Positions 1 to 7,741 of a DNA stretch of 64,000 nucleotides are shown here, piece by piece. The stretch covers positions 124,001-188,000 of the forward strand of contig NZ_JBQKGW010000004.1 of assembly GCF_052118625.1 (NCBI RefSeq). Reading direction: 5' to 3'. Positions within the stretch are counted from its first letter, which is position 1, and each line of letters starts with the position of its first letter. Both the position numbers and the translations under genes were made by a program. The stretch is from Porcincola sp945869225 (GTDB lineage Bacteria > Bacillota > Clostridia > Lachnospirales > Lachnospiraceae). The notes below the pieces were generated by a model. It saw only the letters and a list, made by a program, of their open reading frames with translations, did no database searches and was not told the origin of the DNA.

Positions 1-1
1 C

Positions 2-628
2 TACTCCCGTGCCTATGAGGACTCCAACCACCTGCTTCGAGGAGCGCTCTCCGATGTCTGGGTACACAGCCAGGTCATCCCCAAGGCTGCAGACAGGGAG
101 GCCATCCAGCATCCCTCCTTTCTGCTCTCATCCTTTCTGAAGGAGGACAGCCGCATATCCCTTGTCCTCACCTATCAGATCAAAGCACCCGTTTCGGTCA
201 TCCGGCTTCCCTGGAAAGTCTTTGTTCAGAAGATCACCATTCGCGGCTTTACCGGCCGTAAAGGAGTCTCGGGCGAGAAAGGCGGTGAAGACAGTGTAGA
301 GGAAACCCGGGAGGTTTATGTGACGGACTCCGGTACGGTCTACCACACAGATGCCGACTGCTCCCACCTGAAACTGACGGTCGCGCAGATCACGCGTCCG
401 CAGCTGAAAACCGTCCGGAATTATAAGGGGTCAATCTACAAAAGCTGCCGGTACTGCGGCTCGAAGAATCCCGGAAGCAGCACCGTTCTTGTGAACCCCT
501 ACGGCGATGCCTGGCACACCAGCTCCACCTGTCCGGGACTGAAGAGAAGCATCCGGACTGTCCATGCGGATGATGTCCATGACCTGCGTGAGTGTCTGGA
601 CTGTGCGAAAAGGAGGACTGCGGCATGA
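2..628 (+). CDS. TadE/TadG-like pilus assembly protein, C-terminal part, with two Cys/His repeats
   Basis: The reading frame is open from the window edge to the stop at 626-628, so the start lies upstream. The first third reads like the extracytoplasmic part of a TadE/TadG-type minor pilin found in clostridial Tad loci. From about nt 314 come two tandem repeats (about 314-470 and 485-615). Each has a short beta-like entry, a His followed by a Cys, and a closing CxxC (SCRYC, then ECLDC). This resembles the small Ada-like metal-binding fold that other Firmicute surface proteins carry at their C-terminus; metal binding is inference. The stop overlaps the next start by 4 bases, so translation is probably coupled to the prepilin peptidase gene. 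Pilus assignment rests on context plus sequence style. Confidence 0.6.
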   Translation, partial: YSRAYEDSNHLLRGALSDVWVHSQVIPKAADREAIQHPSFLLSSFLKEDSRISLVLTYQIKAPVSVIRLPWKVFVQKITIRGFTGRKGVSGEKGGEDSVEETREVYVTDSGTVYHTDADCSHLKLTVAQITRPQLKTVRNYKGSIYKSCRYCGSKNPGSSTVLVNPYGDAWHTSSTCPGLKRSIRTVHADDVHDLRECLDCAKRRTAA

Positions 629-1068
629 CCTGGAACCTGCTGATTTCCTATCTCGCAGCCCTGGTCTATCTCCTTCTGAGCGCCAGAAGCGACCTGAAGT
701 ACCGTTCGATCTGCCCACTTCACGCCATCCTGACCGCTGCTGCAGCGCTGCCCTTCAATCTGCTGACCGGGCTGTACCCGCCGGCGGAGCTTGTATATCT
801 GCTTGTCGGCGGCGCTTTCCTGTTTCTGATCTCCTTTGCCAGTCACTTCGCTCTGGGGGCTGGAGACTGCTTCGCCATCACCGCCTGCGGCTTTCTGATC
901 GGTTTCTCCGAAGAGATTGCCTGCATGACTTCAGGTTTCCTGCTTTGCGCCATCTGGTCTTTCTCCCTTCTTCTGCGGAAAAAAGCCGGCAGAAAGGACA
1001 CGCTTCCATTTCTGCCCTTCCTGTTTGCCGGGCACCTGACTGTCTTCACGCTCAATCTGATCACCTGA
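625..1068 (+). CDS. Prepilin peptidase, A24 family (TadV/CpaA-like)
   Basis: Membrane aspartyl protease predicted to cleave the leader of Flp-type prepilins at the cytoplasmic face. The 147-residue product is almost entirely hydrophobic. It carries the two catalytic aspartates of the family: D23 in SARSDLKYR and D81 in the GxGD motif GAGDCF. The length fits the short TadV/CpaA form without the N-terminal methylase domain. I chose the ATG at 625, not the in-frame codon at 592, because AGGAGG lies just upstream and the start overlaps the preceding stop in an ATGA arrangement. A second A24 peptidase lies at 12406-13092, so this locus has two. Confidence 0.85.
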   Translation: MTWNLLISYLAALVYLLLSARSDLKYRSICPLHAILTAAAALPFNLLTGLYPPAELVYLLVGGAFLFLISFASHFALGAGDCFAITACGFLIGFSEEIACMTSGFLLCAIWSFSLLLRKKAGRKDTLPFLPFLFAGHLTVFTLNLIT

Positions 1069-1079
1069 GGATCCAATTC

Positions 1080-1574
1080 ATGCCGAAACTGTTTTCTGTA
1101 CCTTTTATCTTTGCCAAAACACGCCTTTCCGCAGTCTTCACCGTGGAAGCCGCCCTTCTGATGGCCCTGATCCTTCCTGTCCTGCTCAGTCTGATCTATA
1201 TGGGATTCCTGGACCATGACCGCGGTGTCCTGCAGGGCGCTGCCTGCGAGGCTGCCTCCCTGGCCGACAACAGTGCTCCGGATAAAGCCCGTGAGAAAAA
1301 ACTGCGTACCCTCACAGAAGAAATCGGAAAGGATGCCGTTCTTGTGTCCCGCAGCCTGGAGTCTTCTTTTTCACTCAGCAAAGATCTTGTTCAGGTTTCC
1401 TACACAGGAAGCATGAAGGTCCCTGGCCTTCTTCCTCGGCTTTTCGGCAGGGAAACGCTCTCGACCGGGCGGACCTTTTCAAGGAAATTGTTTTCTCCCG
1501 CTCCCGCCATCCGGAAAATCCGGGGACTGCGGTATCTCAGCTCCAGGCTGAACGGAAAAGAGGCTGCATCGTGA
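1080..1574 (+). CDS. TadE-like minor pilin / pilus assembly protein
   Basis: The 164-residue protein begins with a short basic stretch and then a single hydrophobic segment (about residues 18-40) starting TVEAALL. This is the typical class III signal and TadE motif of clostridial Tad loci, where the glutamate after the cleavage site is conserved. The rest would be outside the membrane. It should be processed by the peptidase encoded just upstream. The frame is open further upstream, but the ATG at 1080 has a GAGG ribosome site at about 1067 and removes a long overlap with the peptidase gene. The stop overlaps the GTG start of the FHA gene (GTGA), indicating an operon. Confidence 0.8.
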   Translation: MPKLFSVPFIFAKTRLSAVFTVEAALLMALILPVLLSLIYMGFLDHDRGVLQGAACEAASLADNSAPDKAREKKLRTLTEEIGKDAVLVSRSLESSFSLSKDLVQVSYTGSMKVPGLLPRLFGRETLSTGRTFSRKLFSPAPAIRKIRGLRYLSSRLNGKEAAS

Positions 1575-3142
1575 ATATCACCGTTATCAAAGAAACAGAC
1601 CAGACATACCTCTCGCTGGACGGATTTGATCCACAGGAATATGGCTACGCAGTCAACATGGCACAGAACTGTCCCCTCGAAAGCCTTCTGCCGATCCATA
1701 TCTTTTTCTGCGACGGAAAAAGTCTTGTTCGCTACCGCATCACCGGTTTTACATCCCTGTCAGAACGCTTCAGTGACAGCCCGCTTCGGCTGTCTGACAT
1801 CCGAAACATCCTCTATACACTCCGCGATATCTGCCAGCGGCTTCCGGAATATCTGCTTACTTCAGAGGACCTTCTCCTCGATCCGGAGAAGCTGTTCATT
1901 CGTCCCGGCAGCAGTAAGATCCATGTATGCTATATCCCGGGTCTCCCAACCGTACTTTCCTCCAGCCGGATGCTGCTTGCAGAATTTCTTCTGAAACGTA
2001 CCGACCATGCGGACCAGGACGCCTCCGCCCTGGTATACCGGTTCTATGATCAGGTATCAGAAAACAACCAGTCTTTGTCTGATGCGCTCTTCCAGACGCT
2101 CCGGATTCCGCCCGGTTCCGGCCTGAATCCGGAATCTGCCGCTTCTTCCACCCCGATGGCGGACTGCCCACCCAGAGAAAGTCCCGCACCTGTTTTTCAG
2201 AACCCTTCTGAATCCAACGTTTACACAGCGCAGACCTCTCATGCAGCGAAACCTTCCTCCGTCCCTCGTCCCCGGCCATCCTCCCCAGGTTCTGACTGCC
2301 CGGCGCCCCGGCCTGCGGTTCCGAAGGTCATCCGGGAAAGGCTGGCACATGACCGGAAAAACCTGATCCTGCTGCTTCTGGCCGCCTCCCTGCTTGGCAT
2401 CAGCTGCGCAGTTGCTCTGAAAATGGACGCTGCACAGATCGGCGGAATCGGATTTCTGACTGCCTCCGTCATCTGGCTCGTCAGACAGCAGCAGGTCAAA
2501 AAGAGAAGTGAGCTCCAGAATATCTGGTCCGATGAGGAACAGGAGATGGAAGACGATGATACGTTCTACCGTTCTCTTCTGAGCGAAGTGTATGCGGATC
2601 AGTCCCCCTCCACAGGTACTGCTCAGCGAAGCGGCCCGCCTTTTCCCGGAGAAGGCATTCAACAGGGTCTTCCGCCTTTTCCAGGGGGCAGTACCCCGCA
2701 GGATCCTCCGCCCTCCCCTGGAGGCAGCCCCCCGCAGGATCCTCCGCCCTTCCCAGGAGGCAGCACCCCGCAGGATCCTCCATCATTTTCCGGAGACAGT
2801 ATCTCTCAGGATCCTCCGTCCTTCCCTGCGAATGCTGCGCTGTCGGGCTCACTCTGCCTTCAAAGCCTCTCCCCCGAACAATACAATGACATCCCGGTCA
2901 GCAGGCGGCTTCTCATCATCGGAAAGAGTCCCAGAGAGTGTGATATCTGTCTGAAGTCCGACACCGTGAGCCGGATTCATGCCAGAATTGAACGCGTCTC
3001 GGACACCTATTATCTGACCGATCTGTTCTCCACGAATGGCACCTTCCTGGATGGCCGCAAGCTGGAGCCCAACCATGCTTCCCCCATCCCGCCTGGCGCG
3101 GAGATCCGGATCGCCGGGTACCGTTACCGTGCAAATCTGTAA
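1571..3142 (+). CDS. FHA domain protein with N-terminal DUF6382-type region
   Basis: This 523-residue protein has four parts. An N-terminal region (about 1-200) is of the type found with Tad loci in Lachnospiraceae (DUF6382 in my recollection). One or two hydrophobic segments follow at about 258-300. A Pro-rich tandem-repeat linker spans about 360-419. A C-terminal forkhead-associated domain (about 440-523) shows the phosphothreonine-binding signatures RLLIIGKS, SRIHA and STNGTFLDG. FHA domains bind phosphothreonine peptides, which suggests Ser/Thr kinase control of the pilus; no kinase gene lies in the window. The start is GTG at 1571, overlapping the tadE stop. Confidence 0.8.
   Translation: MNITVIKETDQTYLSLDGFDPQEYGYAVNMAQNCPLESLLPIHIFFCDGKSLVRYRITGFTSLSERFSDSPLRLSDIRNILYTLRDICQRLPEYLLTSEDLLLDPEKLFIRPGSSKIHVCYIPGLPTVLSSSRMLLAEFLLKRTDHADQDASALVYRFYDQVSENNQSLSDALFQTLRIPPGSGLNPESAASSTPMADCPPRESPAPVFQNPSESNVYTAQTSHAAKPSSVPRPRPSSPGSDCPAPRPAVPKVIRERLAHDRKNLILLLLAASLLGISCAVALKMDAAQIGGIGFLTASVIWLVRQQQVKKRSELQNIWSDEEQEMEDDDTFYRSLLSEVYADQSPSTGTAQRSGPPFPGEGIQQGLPPFPGGSTPQDPPPSPGGSPPQDPPPFPGGSTPQDPPSFSGDSISQDPPSFPANAALSGSLCLQSLSPEQYNDIPVSRRLLIIGKSPRECDICLKSDTVSRIHARIERVSDTYYLTDLFSTNGTFLDGRKLEPNHASPIPPGAEIRIAGYRYRANL
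2648..2827 (+). repeat. Five tandem 36-bp coding repeats in the FHA protein linker
   Basis: Five consecutive 36-bp units, the first degenerate, encode a 12-residue Pro/Gly-rich unit of the form GGSTPQDPPPFP. Units 2-4 are nearly identical and share GCAGGATCCTCC. The array keeps the frame and forms a flexible linker between the membrane segment and the FHA domain. Such arrays often vary in copy number between strains. Confidence 0.9.
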
Positions 3143-3152
3143 AGGAAAGCGG

Positions 3153-3181
3153 TTCACCACCGGCAGCAAACGTGCTATCAT
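3153..3181 (+). promoter_or_regulatory. Candidate promoter of the rhomboid gene, implying a leaderless mRNA
   Basis: TTCACC (3153-3158) and TATCAT (3176-3181) are separated by exactly 17 bases. Transcription would start about 7 bases after the -10, which is the A of the ATG at 3188. No Shine-Dalgarno sequence precedes that ATG. Confidence 0.5.
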
Positions 3182-3187
3182 GGCGCT

Positions 3188-3805
3188 ATGAATGAGCTGA
3201 TCTATTTTTTTAAAACCAGAAAAAAGGCAAACCTGACCATCGTCATCATCAATGTCGTGGTCTACATCGTCCTTGCCCTGACAGGGGACCCGTCTGACTC
3301 CGCATTCATGCTGAGACACGGCGCCTGTTATCTCCCCGCTGTCTTGAACGGTGAGTACTACAGGCTGTTTACCTCCATGTTCCTGCACTTTGGTTTTTAC
3401 CACATTGTCTACAACATGCTGAGTCTGATCTTTCTCGGCGACATTCTGGAGACCATCGCAGGACCTGTCCGCTACCTGGTCATTTATCTGGCCGGCGGAG
3501 TCGGGGGCAATCTTCTGTCACTGGGTGTCAGCATGAGAACCGGGAGCTACGCTGTCTCAGCAGGCGCCTCCGGTGCAATCTTCTCCGTTATCGGAGCACT
3601 GCTTTACATTGCCCTGCGAAACAGAGGCACCTTCGGAGAACGGAACATAAAAAAGCTGGTCTTCATGGTCGTCCTGATGATCATGCAGGGAACGGTTGAC
3701 AAAGGTGTTGACGGTTCCGCCCATCTTGGAGGACTGATCAGCGGTTTTCTTCTGGGCATTCTTCTTTACCATCAGAAAAGGAGCACAAAATATGAAAGAC
3801 TGTAA
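3188..3805 (+). CDS. Rhomboid family intramembrane serine protease
   Basis: The 205-residue protein has about six hydrophobic segments. It shows the rhomboid catalytic pair: serine in GASGAIF (about residue 129) and histidine in SAHLGG (about residue 179), plus the HxxYN-type motif FYHIVYN. It is predicted to cleave membrane proteins within the bilayer; the substrate is unknown. It ends in a charged tail that overlaps the HIT gene by 14 bases. There is no ribosome site before the ATG, and a plausible promoter ends 7 bases upstream, so initiation may be leaderless. Confidence 0.9.
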   Translation: MNELIYFFKTRKKANLTIVIINVVVYIVLALTGDPSDSAFMLRHGACYLPAVLNGEYYRLFTSMFLHFGFYHIVYNMLSLIFLGDILETIAGPVRYLVIYLAGGVGGNLLSLGVSMRTGSYAVSAGASGAIFSVIGALLYIALRNRGTFGERNIKKLVFMVVLMIMQGTVDKGVDGSAHLGGLISGFLLGILLYHQKRSTKYERL

Positions 3806-4199
3806 CTGCATCTTCTGTAAAATCGCCAATGGAGAGATTCCCTCGGCCACACTCTATGAGGATCCGGATTTCCGTGTCATTCTTGACCTGAACCCCGCCT
3901 CAAAGGGGCACGCGCTGGTTCTTCCGAAGGAACACTACGCGAACGTCTTTGAACTTCCCGAGGGCCTTGCCGGAAAGGCTTTTGTGGTCGCAAAGAAGGT
4001 TGCTTCAAGGCTGTCGGAAGGCCTCGGCGCGATCGGCTTCAATATCGTCCAGAATAACGGAGAGCCGGCAGGGCAGACGGTTTTTCATTTTCATATCCAC
4101 CTGATCCCCCGCTATGAGGGCGACAGTGTGCATGTCGGCTGGAAGCCCGGCACGCTGACCGATGAGGACCGGAAAGAAATTCTGGATCTCTTTGAATAA
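3792..4199 (+). CDS. HIT family protein (HinT-like nucleotide hydrolase)
   Basis: The 135-residue protein matches the histidine triad family over its full length. It has an N-terminal CIFCKI segment of the zinc-carrying type, a conserved GHALVLPKEH region, and the triad HFHIHLIPR at about residues 97-105. HinT proteins hydrolyse phosphoramidate bonds of AMP conjugates in the cytoplasm. The start overlaps the rhomboid gene by 14 bases. AAAAGGAG inside the rhomboid end serves as ribosome site, so the two genes are probably co-transcribed. Confidence 0.93.
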   Translation: MKDCNCIFCKIANGEIPSATLYEDPDFRVILDLNPASKGHALVLPKEHYANVFELPEGLAGKAFVVAKKVASRLSEGLGAIGFNIVQNNGEPAGQTVFHFHIHLIPRYEGDSVHVGWKPGTLTDEDRKEILDLFE

Positions 4200-4240
4200 C
4201 TGGTACGGCGCTGATTCATACCAACGGAGGGAAGCTGTCT

Positions 4241-5347
4241 ATGGAAAACCGAACGATTGACCTGCTGCCCATGGTCAGAAGAATGGGGCGGACGACCATT
4301 CAAAGTGGAAAACTCTATCTGTTCTGGACAGCCTCCGGGATCGATTTCTGCTTCCGCGGAGAACGCATCAGCGTGGTCTTTACGGCTGGTTTTACCTCTA
4401 TGGAACAGTGGATCTCGATGGAGCTGGATGGTTTCTTCCTGCTCCGCATGCCGCTTCACCGCGGCGAAAACCGGATCGACCTTCTACAGGGACTGGACGC
4501 CGGTGTGATGCACCGGATCCGCCTCTTCCGAGAGGTCCAGATGATTCCGGATGACAATGCCTGCTTTCTGACTCTGGACTGTCTCCAGTATGAGGGAGAG
4601 ATCACTGCTCCCCCGGAATCCAGCCTGACCATTGAATTTGTAGGCGACAGCATCACCAGTGGGGAGGGCAGCTGTGGTGCCCAGATGGAGGAAGACTGGA
4701 TCAGTCCGTATTTCGGAGTAGAAAACAACTACGCCCGGATGACAGCCGACATCCTCAATGCCAGATTCAGCTGTATCTCCCAGAGCGGCTGGGGGGTTGT
4801 GTCTGATTACCAGAATAATCCGCACTGTGTCCTTCCGCGCTTCTATGAGCAGATCTGCGGTGTCACATGCTGCCGGGAGAATATCCTGGCGCATGCCCAT
4901 GACATGTTTGATTTCTCTGCCGACCCTTCCGACATTGTCGTTGTAAATCTTGGTACCAATGACGACGGAGCCTTTCACGCAGACCCCTACTTTGATCCGG
5001 AGACAATGTCTGTTTTCTGCCAGCGGCTCGATGAGTTTGGGCGTCCCCAGATGAAGGATGCGGAACGGCTTCAGGGGGCTATCGTCGCATTTCTTCAGAA
5101 AATCCGCAGGTGCAATCCACATGCGCAGATCATCTGGTGTTATGGGATGCTGGGAGACTTCCTGTCCCATGAAATCGCCGGCGCCGTGCGTACATACCGC
5201 ACAGAATCCGGCGATACGGACACCCATTTTCTGCTTCTTCCTCCGACAAAGCCAGGCATGTTCGGTGCCCGGCAGCATCCCGGGCGCGCTGCGCATCAGG
5301 CAGCCGCACAGATTTTGTCATCCTATATCCGGCAGCTGCGGGGCTAA
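4241..5347 (+). CDS. SGNH/GDSL hydrolase, carbohydrate esterase-like
   Basis: The 368-residue protein has an N-terminal beta-rich domain (about 1-120) and a C-terminal SGNH hydrolase domain. Block I is FVGDSITSGEG (serine about residue 135), block III is NLGTND (about 236-241), and the block V histidine lies in GARQHPGR near 347. This two-domain order resembles carbohydrate esterase family 2, which removes acetyl groups from sugars; that subfamily is a suggestion only. No signal peptide is visible, so it is probably cytoplasmic. A GGAGGG ribosome site precedes the ATG. It sits between the HIT gene and tadA and has no evident pilus role. Confidence 0.8.
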   Translation: MENRTIDLLPMVRRMGRTTIQSGKLYLFWTASGIDFCFRGERISVVFTAGFTSMEQWISMELDGFFLLRMPLHRGENRIDLLQGLDAGVMHRIRLFREVQMIPDDNACFLTLDCLQYEGEITAPPESSLTIEFVGDSITSGEGSCGAQMEEDWISPYFGVENNYARMTADILNARFSCISQSGWGVVSDYQNNPHCVLPRFYEQICGVTCCRENILAHAHDMFDFSADPSDIVVVNLGTNDDGAFHADPYFDPETMSVFCQRLDEFGRPQMKDAERLQGAIVAFLQKIRRCNPHAQIIWCYGMLGDFLSHEIAGAVRTYRTESGDTDTHFLLLPPTKPGMFGARQHPGRAAHQAAAQILSSYIRQLRG

Positions 5348-5535
5348 TCGGTCTGCCGCCCCATACCTGCTGCCGTTTTCTATTACGGTTTGCTTTTATT
5401 GTTCATTTTATTGTTCTTTTTTCTGTCTTTCTGCCCTCTCCGGCTCTTATCTTTTCCGGCGCCTGCCGGCTCCCTTTCTCTTCCCTTTCATCCGTCAGCC
5501 CCGGCTCGTCCGTTCAGCCCCGGAGGTACCTTCTT

Positions 5536-6768
5536 ATGGATCAGAAACGCTTTCAGGAATGCCGCAGCCAGCTTATGGATCGCATCGAAGTGACCCGTGA
5601 TCTGTCTGATGCGGAAATCTATGCCATCATTGACGAGTTGATCGAGGAAAGTGATCCGCGCAGAAGAATGCGCCTCTCTGACCGCTGGGAAATGCGCAGG
5701 GAGCTGTTCAATTCAGTCCGCCGGCTCGATGTTCTTCAGGATTTCATCGATGACGATTCCGTCACGGAAATCATGGTCAACGGCCTTCAGAGCATCTTTA
5801 TTGAACGCTCTGGCCGCCTGTTCCGCTGCCCCGAGCATTTTTCGTCACAGGAAAAGCTCCAGGATGTCATACAGCGCATCGTCGCGCTCTCCAACCGTGT
5901 GGCAAATGAGGCTGTCCCGATTGTCGATGCCCGTCTGGAGAACGGCGCACGCGTAAACATTGTCATGAATCCCGTTGCTGTCGACGGACCCGCCATCACA
6001 ATCCGGAGATTTCCCGACCACCCCATCTCCATGCAGCAGCTGATTGAATGGAACTCTGTCTCCCGGGAGGCGGCCGACTATCTGAAAAAGCTGGTGACAG
6101 CCGGCTACAACATCTTTATCTCCGGCGGAACCGGATCCGGAAAAACGACATTTTTAAACGCACTTTCCAACTTCATCCCGAAAGATGAACGGATCATTAC
6201 GGTCGAGGATAATGCAGAGCTTCAGATCCAGGGTGTACGGAACCTCGTCCGGCTGGAAGCACGCCGGCCAAATGCTGAGGGCGGCGGGGAAGTCACCATC
6301 CGTGATCTGATCAGAGCGTCCCTGAGAATGCGTCCGAACAGGATAATAGTGGGGGAGGTACGAGGCGCCGAAACCATCGATATGCTCCAGAGTCTCAACA
6401 CCGGTCATGACGGCAGCCTCAGCACCGGTCACGGAAACAGTCCGCAGGACATGCTTTCACGCCTTGAAACCATGGTTCTTATGGGCTTGTCCATTCCAAT
6501 ACCGGCAATCCGCAGACAGATCGCGTCCGGCATCGACATCATGGTGCACCTCTCCCGCATGCGTGATAAAAGCCGGAAGGTTCTGGAGATTCTTGAAATA
6601 GATGGGTATGACATTCCCTCCGGTGAAATCCGGACGCACCCGCTCTTTGAATTCGAAGAAAGCGGAATGGACAAAGACGGCAGACTGACCGGCAGGCTCC
6701 GAAAGGTCGGATGTCTGTCCCATACTCAGAAGCTTCACCGGGCCGGCATCCGTGCTGAAGATATGTAG
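5536..6768 (+). CDS. tadA: Tad pilus assembly ATPase TadA (CpaF family)
   Basis: Cytoplasmic hexameric ATPase predicted to power Flp pilus extension. The 410 residues contain the N-terminal CpaF-specific region (DDDSVTEIMVNG near residue 75), the Walker A loop GGTGSGKTT (about 197-205), the acidic IITVEDNAELQ stretch, and the Walker B region RPNRIIVGEVRG, followed by the His-box TGHDGSLSTGHGN. Length and order fit TadA. The ATG at 5536 has GGAGG 8 bases upstream. The preceding 188 bases hold only T-rich sequence with no convincing promoter. tadB follows after 31 bases. Confidence 0.93.
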   Translation: MDQKRFQECRSQLMDRIEVTRDLSDAEIYAIIDELIEESDPRRRMRLSDRWEMRRELFNSVRRLDVLQDFIDDDSVTEIMVNGLQSIFIERSGRLFRCPEHFSSQEKLQDVIQRIVALSNRVANEAVPIVDARLENGARVNIVMNPVAVDGPAITIRRFPDHPISMQQLIEWNSVSREAADYLKKLVTAGYNIFISGGTGSGKTTFLNALSNFIPKDERIITVEDNAELQIQGVRNLVRLEARRPNAEGGGEVTIRDLIRASLRMRPNRIIVGEVRGAETIDMLQSLNTGHDGSLSTGHGNSPQDMLSRLETMVLMGLSIPIPAIRRQIASGIDIMVHLSRMRDKSRKVLEILEIDGYDIPSGEIRTHPLFEFEESGMDKDGRLTGRLRKVGCLSHTQKLHRAGIRAEDM

Positions 6769-6799
6769 ACGATGTATACACAGAAAGGAGTGGATCCCC

Positions 6800-7717
6800 A
6801 TGCCCGAGCGCTCCCGAAGTATTCTGAAGAACAGCTCTCCTCCCCAAAGGTCCCGGCAGGCCGCCCGGCAAGCCGAGAACCGCGGCAATCCATATCCAGC
6901 CGGTCTTTCATCACTGCCGCCCCGCCGGTGCGCACCGGTGTTCAGAGCTAAGGCTGCCCCATCTCCCGTCCGGAAGCCCTGTGACTATGGGACCTATCTG
7001 TTCAGCCGACGTGAACGCCTCACAAACATTCTGGCATATCTGTGCCTGTGTTTCCTGATCTCCTGGCTGTTTTACCACTCGCTCCTGCCGGCAGCATTCT
7101 TCCTGCCAGGCATCCCGGTCTTCTTGAAAGCCCGGAAGGAAAGCCTGCTTGAGAAGCGGAAAATCCAGATGCTCCGCGAATTCACAACCGGCATGCAGCT
7201 GGTCAATGCTTCTCTTCAGGCAGGATACGCAGTTGAAAATGCCTTCCGGGAATCCCTCCCGGAGCTGAAGAAAATATACCCCTCCGACTCCTTTATCGTC
7301 CGCGAATTCAGGCGGATCGGCTCGCAGCTTGATGTCAGCATTCCGATTGAGAATGCGCTGTCGGACCTGTCAGCGCGCAGTCATATCGATGATATTCGGA
7401 ACTTTACGGAGGTTTTCCAGACAGCCAAGCGAACCGGCGGCGACCTGATGCTGATCATCCGGAACACCGTTTCCGACATCCAGGAAAAATCAGAGACTCG
7501 TGAGCAGATCGAGGCAGACATCTCCGGAAAGGTACTGGAACAGAAAATCATGAGCCTTGTCCCGATTCTGATCATTGCCTACGTCAACCTTACATCCCCC
7601 GATTTCCTGGAAGTCTGCTACGTTACAGCCGCTGGGAGACTGGTTATGACTGCCTGCCTCGGTCTCTATGGAGCTGCCTTTCTCTGGGGCCGGAAGGTCA
7701 TGAAGATCCAGGTATAA
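6800..7717 (+). CDS. tadB: Tad pilus assembly membrane protein TadB (T2SS F family)
   Basis: The 305-residue protein has hydrophobic segments at about 78-108 and two at the C-terminus (about 253-300). Between them is a cytoplasmic type II secretion F domain containing MQLVNASLQAGYAVENA. With TadC it should form the inner membrane platform of the pilus. The frame is open from 6752, but the ATG at 6800 has AAAGGAG upstream and avoids overlap with tadA, so I prefer it. The first 70 residues are basic and Pro/Ser-rich. tadC starts 24 bases downstream. Confidence 0.85.
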   Translation: MPERSRSILKNSSPPQRSRQAARQAENRGNPYPAGLSSLPPRRCAPVFRAKAAPSPVRKPCDYGTYLFSRRERLTNILAYLCLCFLISWLFYHSLLPAAFFLPGIPVFLKARKESLLEKRKIQMLREFTTGMQLVNASLQAGYAVENAFRESLPELKKIYPSDSFIVREFRRIGSQLDVSIPIENALSDLSARSHIDDIRNFTEVFQTAKRTGGDLMLIIRNTVSDIQEKSETREQIEADISGKVLEQKIMSLVPILIIAYVNLTSPDFLEVCYVTAAGRLVMTACLGLYGAAFLWGRKVMKIQV

Positions 7718-7741
7718 GCTCATTCCTGAAAGGAACAGCCA

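Noticed and set aside
2648..2827. CRISPR-like evenly spaced repeats
   Set aside because: The units are directly joined with no unique spacers and stay in frame inside the FHA gene.
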